Assembly: GCA_905178155.1 (NCBI GenBank) | Contig: CAJINV010000007.1 | Location: 4,584,917-4,648,916, forward strand | DNA length: 64,000 nt | Source of the DNA: Amoebophrya sp. A120 | Lineage: Eukaryota > Sar > Dinophyceae > Syndiniales > Amoebophryaceae | Direction of reading: 5' to 3' | Shown here: in pieces, positions 11,293-23,800 of the stretch | Layout of the letters: each line of letters begins with the position of its first letter | How positions within the stretch are numbered: position 1 is the first letter of the stretch | Position numbers and translations under genes: made by a program | Notes under the pieces: generated by a model | What the model was told of the DNA's origin: nothing | Seen by the model: only the letters and a program-made list of their open reading frames with translations | The model's database searches: none

Positions 11293-14200
11293 TCATACTG
11301 AAGCTTCAGTGTTGGAAAGCAGTCCAGGCAACTCCCGTCCGAACCAGTCAAACGTGTAGTTTGTGCTTGCTCGTGCGTAGGCTGACTCTAGCATTGCTTC
11401 CATTGTTTGCCGGTCGCTGAGAAGATTTTTCTGGTGCACAAGCATGTCCTCGTTTTGACGATCTGGATAATCGTCCCCACCACCACCAGCCTGTAGCTCT
11501 ATCCTCTCTCCTGAACTAGAACCAAAGATACTCTCACTGACCCACCGCGCGATTGCGACCGCCTCGTTGATGTTCAAGACGTAAAGAAAATCCTCCCCGG
11601 GGGTGAAAAACTGCTCGAAGACGTTCCAGTGATCGAACAACACCAAGTTCAAACACCTTCCCATCGCAGCTTCAAAGCCCCGGGCCTTCAGCTGCGGCAG
11701 CCGGGCCACGGGAAGGCCGGAGGGGTAGCCGAGGAGGGGGAGTTGGAATGTCGTGCGAATTTGTTCCTCATCGTTCGGAGCCTCTCTGACTGCGAAAGTA
11801 CTAGAACTGTGCGTACCCCCGTAATTTTCTTCTTTGAAAGAGGCTTTTTTTGGGCCGGTATTTGCGCTTCTGCGGCTCCTTTTGCTGAGGAGTATCGTCC
11901 TTTCTATCAGTTTGGCGAAAGTAAAATCATGATGGCGCAAGGTGTCATGGTCCTCCAAGCTCGGGAGCTGTTGCGATTCTTGAGTGCTGGAGACGGAAGC
12001 ATCATCATCGACAACGGCCACGCCACCTTCTTCAGGTTGTGATTTCTCAGAAGTACCACTTAGCCGCACGAAATCTGCCAGCAGTGGATTGGACAATACA
12101 CGGCCAGCAGAAGTGCCCGGAGTAGCTGTAGCTCGGTCGTTCTCTTCCTGCCTTTGCTTTGCACTAGCACCGTCCCGCCCACCTGAAGCTGCAGGTGGTG
12201 GTCGCGCTCTTCTCAGCAACGAGCCGACCCATTTCGTCAGAAACTGTGTCTCCCTCGGCTCGACGGCGATCAGATTGTGGGTGAAACAGGTCTTCGCCTT
12301 GCCATACAAACGAAGTTTGCTCTCGTAGGAATGCTCCGCGTTTTTAGCTTCCACTTCAGCACGATCAACATCAGGTTGCTCTTGATGTAGCAGTAGCCCT
12401 CGTCTATCTGAAGAGTCTGCTTGATCGTGATCGCCATCTACAGCAATTGTCGTCGTGTGGTCATCTACAGCAACTGCACTGGATCTCGACTGTTGCTTGG
12501 AAACACGACCCTCCTCGCTTCCCGATTGATGTTCATCCAGCAGTGCCTTCGGATGGAAATGTAAGTCGATGTTGAGGCGTTCCCGAAAGTTCCGCTTTAA
12601 AGCGTCCACGCCTGTGGCTTCCTCAGACTCAGTGTTGTCGTTCATATCTCGATTGTCCTCATTTTGGTCCGTCTCCGGACGAGAACCGAAACCAGGTGCA
12701 GTAGCGGGACCAACTACACCTGGCATTCGCATGTACTTCTCCGCCAGCAGCTCCTGATTGTGCCCAAAGAGCAGGAAACTGATCGGCTGAGGACGCTGAC
12801 GGTCACTCTTGGTGCTGACTACCTTTATAGGCTCACCTCCTTTTCTGCTTGTCGTCACCGGCGGCATGGGAACAAACAGCTCCGACTGCATTTCCCCCAT
12901 ACTGTTTCCAACATACAGCAAGTCTATCGGACGGTCTTCGCGGAGAAAGGAGACCATCTTCTTTCGATCTTCAACTTCATGCGAATGCGATTCTTTTCCT
13001 TGTTGTTGAAACACGTTCTTGGTCATCAGAGGCATCTGGAAAAATCTCGGCTTGTTCGCTAGGCTCGTGGTGCTGCTGCGAAGCTCTGTAGTTCTATCTG
13101 TGGCGGCTACGTGGCCTTCCTGGTTTTCACCCGCCGTCAAAAACCGATGAAAGTACGGGCACACGGTGACTACGGCCGTCGGATAGAAGTTTATCTCATG
13201 CAGGAGCGTCTGAAACGGTTTTTGCATCAGCTTCAAAAAGTTCCGGCGGAGAGTGCCCTGGATGGTGTTCAGGTACGCAAGCCAGGGGTTCAGTCGCACC
13301 CGATCCGGATTTTGTGCAACGATGTTTGCTTTTTGGTCTATGCTCTTCCGCGGCTGTCCTTTATCTACTGCCGAGGAAAGGGTACTACTGGTGCCGTCGT
13401 AGTAGTCAAACAGCTCCAGCCGGCCTCTCGCGATATGCTGTGCGGGGCTGTCTGTAGTTCTACTACCTGCCGTCTTCAATACGACCACTCTGTCGGCGTT
13501 ATCCTTGCCGACGGGCACTCCGGCACCCACGAACGCCAAAGCAGACTCTCGATGGACAAACGGGTGGAACTGGTCCAGCTGTTTTCGCTGCGCGGCCAGC
13601 AAAAGCGCGTTGTTGTGGAAGTCTTGGGTCGTGAGGGCAAAAAGGTTTTTATCGGTGACAGGCAGAAACGGCCGAATCTTTGAAGTACTTCCAATGTGAT
13701 GTCGCTGGCCGTTTTGTTGAGAAGCAACGACCGTCAGAGGTTCAAGGTTCAGATTAGTTGGGGCCGCGTTCTCGCTGCTATGATCATCCGTCCTTGCCAC
13801 CTCGACGACCTCCAGCTCCGAGGCCCGTGATTTCAAGTGACGTTCCTCCGCACGACCAAGCTCCTGGCTTCTCGTATCTTCGCTTGTGGCTTTCAAAATA
13901 GCCATGTCGATGATGTCCGCCACTTTTCCACCGGCACTTGGTGGTTTTGCAGCTTTTAACATTTCGGTCGTATTTTGATTTTCATCTCTGTGGTCCTCCC
14001 ATTCCCAGGCCCACAGCGCCGGTTGCGGAATTTCGTAGTCCAAGACTACTCTATGGGTGAACATATGGCCTGGAAGATGTAGAGATCCGCCAGCCCTTCT
14101 TGTTGAAAACGTTGCAAACAGGCGCTGCAAGTATTCCAGATCCGGGGCTGAAAACTGAGGCTGTCCGACGATGTCGGTTCCCGATAGGAAGACCATCAGC

Positions 14201-15794
14201 TCCTGCACGCACTGCATCCAAGCGAAATTTCCGATCGTGATAAAGTGGTTCTCGTACTGCTGGTTTTCATCATCTCCGAGAGATTTTGATACTGATATCT
14301 TCGGACACTGCACCCCGTTTACCGCGAACTGGTAGTCAGGTGCGTATTCCGCGGAATCGGGCAGGTAGGCGCAGATGAGCGAGAGCTGTTTGTGCTGCAG
14401 TTTGGGAAGCAACTGCTGCAACTCCGTCTCCGTCGCGGGAACGCGGTCAGTGGTGCTGTCTTCTTCGAGTCCACCGGGGACGCCGGGCTTCGTTGCGGGA
14501 AGTGGGGTCGCCGGCCTGGTGAACCAGAACTTTGTCTCCGACCCCGCGTCTTTCAACCGGCTGGTGAGGGAAAACCTGCAAATAACATGATCTGGCCTTA
14601 TTTCGTTGCGCGAAACAAGAATGTATGATCACGGTGTGTTGATGGAGAGCACGCTTGTCGACTTCGCATCGAGCAGGGGCCCGAAGTAGATATCTCGCTT
14701 TTGCGACAGTACGCATCGCGGGCACTGCAAATACTAGACAATCAATAGTAGAAGTGGAATCAAAAATCCTATACCAACCCGCGCGTCCAGATGCGTTTTT
14801 GGCTGCTGGTGAAAAGTTCCTTTCCGGACTCATCGCACCACTTCATCCGGGGCGCAATCCGGTAATGTCGCACGGCGACGTCGAGGCAGTTCTCCGCTAC
14901 GAAAAGCCGCTTCGGCGCCAACTCCGACGCTCTCCGCTTATTCAGGCCCGCGTCTGTGTAGTAGAAGTGAGTGACTTCATTCACAGTCTCACAGCTGCCT
15001 GTGGTCGCAACGAGCGACGGGATGGATGTGCTGAGGATTGTATCATTTTTCATTCGAGCAGTCGAACTGCTCCATGCAGCGGCCGAGGCTGTGTCACCCT
15101 GTACCCGTCCCGATTCGTCCCCTGCTGGTTCGATAACCTCCGCACCACCGCCACCAGCAGAATCTCTGTTCTTCTCGTCGAACAGGCCCGCCGGAAGAGG
15201 ATGGAAGTGCCACCCAATACAGTCCCCCGGTTGCAGTGCCTTGTCAACTTTGACATAGGCGACCAAGGAAGGTTTGGATTTATTTGATGTTCTTCCTCCA
15301 GACTCTGGAATGCGACCGTGATCCTCCTTGCCAGAAGTTATCCCCTCATCGGCAGAGGCAGAGCGTGCACTATCTAGAAGATGACCAACATCTTCGTCTT
15401 CATCCAGCTCCGTGCCATCACCACTACTGGTCTCCGGATCCACAAATTGCACGTTTGTTACCAGTTGCTCCGTGATTTCCGTGATGCTGTCCTCCAAATT
15501 GAAAAACACGAAGGAGACCAACGCGCGGGCGAAAAACCGCACGGAGATTGCCTCGACGAACTGCTGCCCGAAACCGTGGTAGCACAGGTCCTTGGACCAA
15601 ACGCTGACGCCGTGGGGCGGAAACTTACCCATTCCTGCGCGATTTTTACGAACATTAGGCAGTCCGCCACCTGCTGGAGTTGGGATACCACGATGACGAT
15701 TCTTGCATTTATATATTTTACGCAAAAATACTATACACAACAAGCTACGAAGACGACAATACGCCAGAACAACAACGAGAACATCTTCAGACAA
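11293..15794 (-). CDS. Large glycosyltransferase-like protein (copy 1)
   Basis: Exon 1 is 15794-14779 and exon 2 is 14575-11293, joined by a 203-nt GT-AG intron (CGCGG|GTTGGT ... TTTGCAG|GTTTTC, phase 2), giving 1432 aa. The first ATG gives an N-terminal hydrophobic anchor (VLVVVLAYCRLRSLLCIVF), fitting a Golgi type II protein; the upstream start is uncertain. It is homologous along its length to the gene at 37017-42289. Shared landmarks: VWSKDLCYHGFGQQFVE, KWCDESGKELFTSSQKR, YAPDYQFA, GNFAWMQCVQEL, LDYEIPQPALW, LLYVGNSMGE, then CFTHN and, near the C-terminus, LPQLKARGFEAAMGRCLNLV followed by FFTPGEDFLYV. That last block resembles the nucleotide-sugar half of GT-B/exostosin-type transferases, where an Arg/Glu-Ala motif precedes the donor loop. 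The long acidic and Ser-rich insertions are species-type padding. The substrate is unknown. Confidence 0.55.
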
Positions 15795-15843
15795 ACCGAG
15801 CTTGTGCCAGCTGATCGCGATCCTCTTCCTGCAATACCGCAGG

Positions 15844-18800
15844 TTAGGTAGAACTTAGATGAGATTTCTTTCCGCTTTCATTTTTGCTCCATCCAAACCG
15901 ATACGCAAATCCGTTTTTGCTTCCGTGTTTTGCCAGTTCCTGTTCCAAATAATCTCGCTGACCCGCGTAGTAAGAATTCGCGAGGTCCACAACTTCCGCC
16001 GAAATGTCCTCAAACTTGAGGAACATTTTCCCGCCCCCGAGCACGTTCTGCTTCGGAATCTTGAAATTCTGGTCGCTGTCGAGTGCGGGTTTTGAAGTCC
16101 CATCTGTTTCGAGCTTGAGGGAATCCAAAATGTTCTGGTTGATCTCTTTCTTCAGATGACTACGAAGCACGTCGATTGCTGCTTCAGAAGATTCATTGTT
16201 GTCTGGCGTGCCATCGCGTCTATCAACTTGTGTCGTCATTCCGGCTCCAGAGTTTTCGCCTGCACCGGACTCTTGGTCTCGTCCTTCTTCTTTCCGCGTA
16301 GAAGTGCTCGTCAGAAACTCCCTGACCCGCACCAAGCCGCTGACGGTCAAGGCTTCTTGCATGTGAATTACCAACACGTTGTCCTTGCCGAGAATCAACT
16401 TCGTCATTTCAATCCTTTCCTCCCAGTTGCCCCAGCCCCGTCCCGGCACGCAGTCCGTCAGGTTGTACCGAATCATTTTCTCGAAGTATCAACTGTAAAA
16501 ATGTCTGGGTCCTCTGGAAGAATTCATGTTTGTCATGCTTGTCTGGCATGACTCTTAAATCTGTCATGCACGTTACCCAAGAGCTCCGCTTTTCTGTGAT
16601 GCAGAGTCGCAGTTTGTCATGCAGAATAGGCAACACCTAGGAGCTCAGAAACTTGTCATGCTGAGCCAGCATTTGTAGCCTCATCATGAGACGCTACCCA
16701 GCATCACAAGTTCCCAGACCCAGAGGACATTTTTACTTTTGATACGAAGTCTGTGTCCACCATTTCGCTGCACCGCATGCGTTATCATGAGCAAAAGTAT
16801 CGCACTCGTACACAGACACAATCTGACTACCATCTAATTGTAGCCATGCATGACAAATGCGACCTCGCTGTAACGTATACCTACGTGAGCCTATGCGAAA
16901 TGAGCATTCCAAGTTCAATTTGAAAGTAATTTCCATCCACTAATACAATTATACTTTTGCAGAATGCATATGTGATTGTAGTGAGAAAGCAACGCGTCGA
17001 GGGGGTCGGAGATCAGCACGATGGCCTTGGCTTTGCTCGGCAGGCGGTGCAGAGTGTCGGTCGACTCAATCACCCGGGGGTCCTTCACGCCGCGGAGGGG
17101 TCTCGATATCTTGTCAAGGTTCCCCGCCACGAGCCGCCGGCTCTTTGCGGTTATGGTCGTTCTGCTCGAAGATGACAAAAGATCACCCTGCTCGAGGACG
17201 TCGTCCTCGTTCATCTTCTCTTTTCCTTCTGTCCTCTCGTCCACATCTGTTTTTCCTGATTGTCGCGGGGGAAAAGAGGTCAGGAGCTGCATGTAGGCGG
17301 TTTCAGGCACTGCGTAGTTGTTCGACAATTCGTAGCCCCAGAACGTGGATTCGCAGAACTCCTCCCTGACTATCCTGTGCAAAAGTATCGCACTCGTACT
17401 AATTGCAAATATGCATGACAAATTTCTTTCCTAAGGCAAAACAGCATTACACATTCCACTTTCCTTCTTGCTAAAATTTGCAATGCATTTATACGAGTAC
17501 GATACTTTTGCAGTTCATACTGACATCTCCCCCGCAATTGGCCATCTCCACGCCCGGAACGTAGTGGTGCAGACTGTACGCCAGAGACGTGGTTCCCGAC
17601 TTCGCGAAGCCGACGATGACAAAGTCAATCTCCACATCGTTCCAGTTCAGCAGCGGCTCGATGCGAACCGTGAAGCGTCTCGCGATGAAATGCGGCAGGA
17701 GGAGTTCCTTGGGGAAGATGTTTTTCCTATTTTTCACCTCGTCCAAGTCATGGATCGAGGAGATCAAGCCCGGCTTTCCGCAGGTCTCGAGCGGGAGGCA
17801 AATGCCGAAGGAGGACTCCACCCAACCCCACTGCTCCCCGGTGTTTTGGTCGGTGAACATGTTGACGAGTCGCACCAGGAAGTTTTTCCCCTGTGCGTCC
17901 TTGCAGCTCTGGAAGGTCTCCGTGAAAAACCGCTTTTTGTACCGCTCGGTGGGCGACGCTATGGCCTGCCAGATCGCCGCGGAGCCGCGCTCGCGAATGT
18001 ACTGGGTGGTCACAGGGTAGCCGAGGAAATACTTCAGCCCGTCGGTTTGCGGCTGCGATTGATGAGACTCTGACTCGTCCGGGTGGGTTGTAGTTATTTC
18101 TGCTTGGTTTCTATTCGGGTCATCGTCATCCACAGGCGCGCCTGCGGCAACGGCTGATGTCGTCCCGGTTTCCTGCTTATGTGCACCAGAGGATTTTGCT
18201 GTGGCGGTCGTAGTTCCAGCAGCGGAAGTTGTGGGTAAGTCGTTAGTGCCACTAAGCACGTCCGGAATTCGCTCTGGTCCCTCCCATTTCTCCAGGAAAT
18301 CAGCGACGCAGCGCTGCATGTCGGGAGAAAATTTCTCTCTGTAGGTATTCCACTTCTTGGCGGAGTTCTTGTGCGGCTCGGGCTCAGAATTGCTTGTAAT
18401 TTGCGCGCTCCGTCGTGATTCTTGGGAAGCCGCTGCACTAGCACGACTACTTTGCGGCCCTTCAGCTACAGAACGACCTTCTTGCTGCTGCAGGAGCAGC
18501 TCCGCCTTAGCCTTCAAGTACTCCGCTCTCACCTTTTTGTACGCCAAAGACGGCGTGAAGGTCCGCACTTTCGGCGGCAACACGCGCTGCTTCCAGCCCT
18601 TCTCCACCGTGCCCGAGCGGGATGTCTCAAACCACTGCAGTTGCATTACTTCCGCGCAACACGCAGCGGACGGTGTGGAGCGGGAAATGTCCTCCAAAAC
18701 GATGTCCTTGGAGAAGTGCTGCTTCCACTGCTCGGGCGTGAGAAACCGGCTCTGTTTCCTCGCTTTTCTGCGGCTGAATGCGATACTGAAATGCTGGTTT

Positions 18801-20077
18801 TCGTCAGGAAGTCGCTGCACCTCGGTGATGTTCCAAAAAGAAGACTCCGTCGGGAAGAGAGAGTCGACTGTGGCGGGGACGTCGCCGTCGGCCTCGGGCA
18901 GCATGGCAGTGGTTGTTGTTGTGGATTGTTCCTTTATTGCGGCTACTACATTTTCGCCTTTCGTCGCCCCGAGGCCCGCCGCCAATTCCCACCTCCGGAA
19001 CTTCTGGTAGTCGCGCACCAGGTCCGAGTCGAACTGCGGATACGATTGCAAAACCACGTCGAAATTCATGGTGCGCCGTTCCGGGTGGTGCAAGTCCCAG
19101 GGGAGCGCCCCGATGCCCCCAAACATGAGCTGCAAGAACCTGGGCAGAACCAGTTCCACGATCAGCGCATTGGCGTCGAACTCTGCCCTCGCCGCGGCCG
19201 TGGCCGCCACCGGCTCCGCGCACACGCGGGGGACGCACAGCGCCATGGTGATGTCCTCGCGGGTGACGTGCGCGAACTGCGGATGGGGCGACCGCCGGTA
19301 GGCGTGCTGCATCCGCTGTTTGATGGTGTCGTGGAGTTTTGCCGGCCTCGTGGGCCGCGAGTAGTGCCCATCGCGGTCGTCGACGGAATATTTCTTGGGA
19401 AAGTTGTTCATGGTCGTTCCGTAGGTGTGGATATACTCGTGCGGATAGAAAAGCAACTCCACCCAGTAGTAGTTACTCCTCTGGATTTCTACGTCAAGCT
19501 CTTCGGATTTGTCCCGACGACCCCCAGCTTGTTCTCTACTCGGCAGGACGGTGGTGGTCTCCGCCCCGTGCAGTTGTTGCTCGTGTAGTTCTTGTGCGTC
19601 GAGTTGTGGACGAGGTTCTGGGTCTGGTTCGTCTCCGCCCCCACTGACGCAAGCCGAGCGCATCCAGTAGAAAGACCCGTCCGGCATATCGGCGGCGGAG
19701 AGCAGGGAAAAAGAAATCATGTGTCTATCGTACAACTTCTTCCTCAGCTCCGCATCACACCGTATCGCCGGCTTCAAGTGCGTCGCCTCGAACTTGTGGG
19801 GTGCGAAGGGGCGGGGGTCATGGACTTCGCTAGCAACTCCATGGCTCGCCGAATGTAGGATATCGCTGGACGAGGCACTGCGGGTGGCAGCAGCTCCTTC
19901 AGCCTCATCTTCAACATCTCGTCGAGGCGGTAGCTGTTCTAGTTGCTGCTGACCAGAACAAACCAATGGCGGCGCAACGATATCTTGGTGAACCAAGAGC
20001 AACAAGAGTAGAGAAAACATAGAGCAACGTCGGTGTCGCGTGTACGACAACGAGTGTGTCCATAGCGGAGGATTCAT
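15844..20077 (-). CDS. Secretory-pathway sulfotransferase with long N-terminal region
   Basis: Exons are 20077-17520, 17365-16971, 16777-16745 and 16481-15844. Excising three introner-like elements gives one 1207-aa frame. Sulfotransferases move sulfate from PAPS to a carbohydrate or tyrosine acceptor, usually in the Golgi. The PAPS 5'-phosphosulfate loop is visible as FVIVGFAKSGTTSL (about residue 820). The 3'-phosphate motif is KAIVLISDPLDALLSHYNH (about 964-983). A C-terminal LGKDNVLVIHMQEALTVSG segment matches the typical lid region. Residues 1-40 form a signal peptide or anchor (FSLLLLLLVHQ). The roughly 780-residue N-terminal half is Cys-containing, with ALCVPRVC and later FGICLPLETC, loosely like NRF-type Cys motifs; its role is unknown. 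The catalytic domain is itself cut by all three elements, one of which leaves an 11-codon exon. Confidence 0.75.
16487..16744. mobile_element. Introner-like element, family A
   Basis: 258 bp. The left end is TATCAACTGTAAAAATGTC; the right end is GACATTTTTACTTTTGATA. Target duplication CGAAG at 16482-16486 and 16745-16749. Removal joins ...VDTDF to EKMIRYNL of the sulfotransferase. Confidence 0.9.
16783..16970. mobile_element. Introner-like element, family B, diverged
   Basis: 188 bp. The left part reads GCAAAAGTATCGCACTCGTA; the right end reads ATTATACTTTTGCAGAATGCATA. The flanks TGCGT (16778-16782) and TGTGA (16971-16975) agree at only three of five positions, suggesting an older insertion. 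Excision still gives ...LLSHYNH|MRCSEMVD... in frame. Confidence 0.75.
17371..17519. mobile_element. Introner-like element, family B
   Basis: 149 bp, from TATCCTGTGCAAAAGTATCG to CGATACTTTTGCAGTTCATA, with CTGAC on both sides (17366-17370, 17520-17524). Removal joins GGDV to REEFCEST in the sulfotransferase. Confidence 0.9.
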
Positions 20078-20834
20078 TTTTCGTACCTAATTAGGTAGTG
20101 AAACACTGCATCTAGCCGTAGCTGCGCATCTTGAGTAGAGGGAAATAAACAAATACACTACTTAAATTGATACCGTTGTCGTGATGGGGAACGCAGCTTT
20201 ACTGCCCAAGATCATGTCAAAGCAGATACCGATGAGAAACTCAAATCGTGTATGCGTGGCTTCCCATAAAAAAACGGTACATGACTTGTCGCGAGCCTGT
20301 CTGTCAGTGTCACTGTCGCCACACACGGCGTACATCTACATGTACTGCTCCGCCAATAACGAATCATGACATGGATATTTTCTCGTGTTATCCTGGCCAA
20401 TCGTGACTGTCCGTTGTTCATTCTTGACAAAAAAGTACGTAAAGAATGCAACACCAGAACCAGAAGCCTTGTCCATGCGACACAATCGAAGAAAAACAAA
20501 AATCCAAGATCAGCAAGTCATAGTAGTTTACGCTAATATGCTAGTGTACAGCTACAGATCGACCTTCCTTGTCCTGTATTCTCAAAAACAAAAACTGATG
20601 CTATTGGGTCTATCAAAAAGCTTGAACCTGCGGTGAGAAACTTCATCGTTCATATTCTTTCAAGTAATGCTGAAAACTCTTGTATTGACTTTTCACTTTT
20701 GCAGAATCCGGGGCTAGACCAGCTTTGTGTCGATGAGGTGGCTGCAGCTGCAAGCGTACGACCAGAAGCTACTTGCGCACACGACCAAAGACAAACAGCT
20801 GCCAAAATCAGACGTCTGTCGACAAAAAAGAAAC
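20078..20834. other. Intergenic stretch, nothing recognised
   Basis: AT-rich spacer upstream of the sulfotransferase start and downstream of the giant gene at 20835-27149. No convincing frame. Confidence 0.5.
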
Positions 20835-23800
20835 TTAGCTGTTGTCTCCGCCTAGTAAGTTAAAGTACCTCAGGCCTTCTCTCGGCATTCTCCTTGCCGA
20901 GCTAATTCTACCTTGCAGCTGTTCGCGTGCCTCCTGATCCCACCTACTTCTAACGTTCGTCTTTTTCTCGGCTGGTGGAAACCTCGCCCCCATTCGCGCA
21001 TCGTATGGGCCCCATTGGCAGCACCCCGGGCACTGCACCTGCACGAGCGTCGGCGGTAGCGGCATGCACTCGAGAAAGAGAATCGCGCAGAAACAGGTCG
21101 GCACGTAGGGGGGCACGGAGACGTAGCGCTTTCGGTTTGTCGTTCGAATGTACTGCTCGAAACACTCGGTGTGCAGCAGGAGATTGCATTTTGGATTGCG
21201 GGCAACGCAATACGCTGGATGCGGCGGTCGGTCCGGGGCCAGATCATCATCCGTGGGGACAACGGTTGGTACAGGAGGCGGCGCCATAATATTTTCGCCA
21301 GTGGACTGCACTACAGGAGATTCTTCTTGTTCTTCGTGATCGTGTGCTCGACTCTCAGCAGCAAAATTATCGGCGTCGCTGAGCTCATCGTTATCTTCGT
21401 CCGACGGTGAAAGCTGCTCCATGTCTAAGACAGCCCAGGTAGAAGTTCTTGAGCTAGAGGTAGAGAGCCTCCTCAGGTGTCTACCTCGAACTACGTGAGA
21501 AGAAGCCGGAGGTGCTGCCGTGTTTCCACGAGTTCTCGTATTATCCGTTGCAGATGAAGCATTGCTCCCCGTGCAGCTGACCAATCTGGAAAGCAGCGCC
21601 CTCAGCATGTGCCGATACGCGTTCATGCACGTGCAGCTTCTTCCGGTTCTAACCCGTGGCCGTAGCTGTGTTCGTGGTCCTGATGGCTGGCCGCGAAGCA
21701 GGGGCTCGTCGCTAGCAAGAAGACGAGCGTCAGGTGCGTCCTCCGAGTCATTATTTCTTGTCCCAGACGCAGGTCGTAGTTCCTCGCCGGCGTATAATTG
21801 TCGCCGACCCTGAGGGGCCTCGTCCGCAGCAGTAACAGACCTACCGCCTTGGTCAACATCCGTTCTGCTGCTTCCTCGCAGCATCTGGGCCCGGGACGCT
21901 GCGTCCAGTACGAAAGCAGAGGCAAAAATGTCGTTGAATAAGCGCCGGCGAAGTTCCTCACTTTCATGAAGGACCGTGTGATCTTGTTCAGTGCCACCAT
22001 CCACAAACTCCGCGTTTAAACGGTTGCGATTTCCTTCTTGTCGGTTCCGACTACTAGCACCTGTCGATATTGTCCCTGTGTAGGAGGTCATGGAAGCGGC
22101 TGCCTCCAACCGTTCGCCCGATGTTGGAGGACGTCGATCGGCAAAGTAGGTGGAAGCACCGGCAAGCTCCCCGCGGTATTCTTCGTTCTCACCTGCGGTG
22201 CTAGTAGAATTCATGCGACCTCCCCCGCGCTGCTGCAGCTCCCTTCTTTCGAGCGACGACTGCCGTTCGTGTCGCGGTGCTCCGTCAACTTCGCTTGTAC
22301 ATGAAACTTCACTTGTTTCAGACCTAGAGCCAGCACCTCGTTCCAGCGAGGAAAGCCGAAGATGCGATGATGAAAAGGAGCAAGAGGCGGCATTTGCGAA
22401 AAGGCTGCTCGAGGGGCTTGCAGGACGCAGCGGGGCTGCAGGAGAGGAGACGTCGCGCATGTCAGCATCTGGGAAGACCCCATGCCTACTGTCCAAGGGC
22501 GCAGGCGCTGCGGCAGGAGGACGCGAACGCGCTAGGAAAGCACTATTGCCCTCCTGCGCGCCGGGAAGATGCCGCCACGTTTTCTCTGCGTCCAAATTGA
22601 TCACACGATGGCCCACCTCTGGCCGTCGCAAATCTTGATCCTGCAGCGGTCGTTGCTCATTAACGGCTTCAGGGCCTTCTCGACATTGGTCCTGAGAGGA
22701 AAGTGACGGAAAGAACAGTGAGGAGTGCTCGTCGACGGGTACGGGTTCGTCAATTTCCACTACTGGAAACTCGTGATTAAATAGAGAGGAGCTCCTTACC
22801 TGCTGCCCATCTGCGCTACCGCAACTACCTCCGGTTGAAAGATGCAATTTTAATTTTTCGCTTTCCTGGTAGTTTCTCGCGTCGAGCACCAACATCTTGC
22901 GAGCGCCTGGAAACGAAGTGCCGGTGAATGCGTCATAGCGTTGGCGGCGCAGGAGCGAAGCTTTTTCTTTTTTCTCTTCGCGCGGTGCTCGCGACTGCAT
23001 CTCTGAGCTTTCTTCTGGCGCTCTTCCTCCTGTTTCCGAGTCTTCTCCGAGAGGTCGGCTGTTCGATGACATGTCAGCCGCCGAACCTTGTGCGTCCAAA
23101 TGACCAGCTTCGAAGGTGCTGGGAGCAGCAGGGATAGACGCAACCGAAGACGCTGCCTCGGTTCCTGCGTTGCGCCGCGATAGTGATTGAACCGGAAAAA
23201 TTCCTGTCCTTTCATCTAATGCCGTGGGCAACATCTTCTTCCTCGAAGACTCAAAATCTGCAGGAGTCGATACATGCTGCCCAGATGAAATAGATCCCCA
23301 CAAACGTGCGTTCGCAAAACTAAGCAGACGCTCGATCTGCCTTCTCGAGGCTTTATTGGCGTCACGCAGGTCAATTTGCAGCTCCATGTCTTTTCTCGCC
23401 TGATCTCGTTGCCTTCGACCTTCAATCCGCTTGCTCCTATGCGGATTATTTGGAGCACTGGAGCTCCCTGCAGCTGCGTCAGCATAATTCTGATCTACTT
23501 TTTGCGACCCCTCTGGATCTGACTGCTCCGCTCGTAGTATACTGGCTTGTTGCGAAGAACCAATCGCCACTGATTTGTTGCGAGGCAGCGCCATCTGCCG
23601 GATCGCAGCTTCCTGGTCTAGGAAAGGGATAACAGCTTCGGCAGCCGGCACCGAATGAGATGACGCACTCCCGGCGTATTTTTGATTGGGTGGCATTATC
23701 GAGGCAGCGCCCATCGTGCTACTATTGTCATCGTCATCCTCCTTTTCCGCTAAGATAGCAGCCCCCACGTCTATGTCTTCGCAAACGACATCTCGTTGTT

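Noticed and set aside
18422-19588. Plus-strand 388-codon frame opposite the sulfotransferase
   Set aside because: Shadow of the minus-strand coding sequence; composition is His/Arg/Leu-rich with no motif, while the minus frame has clear family signatures.
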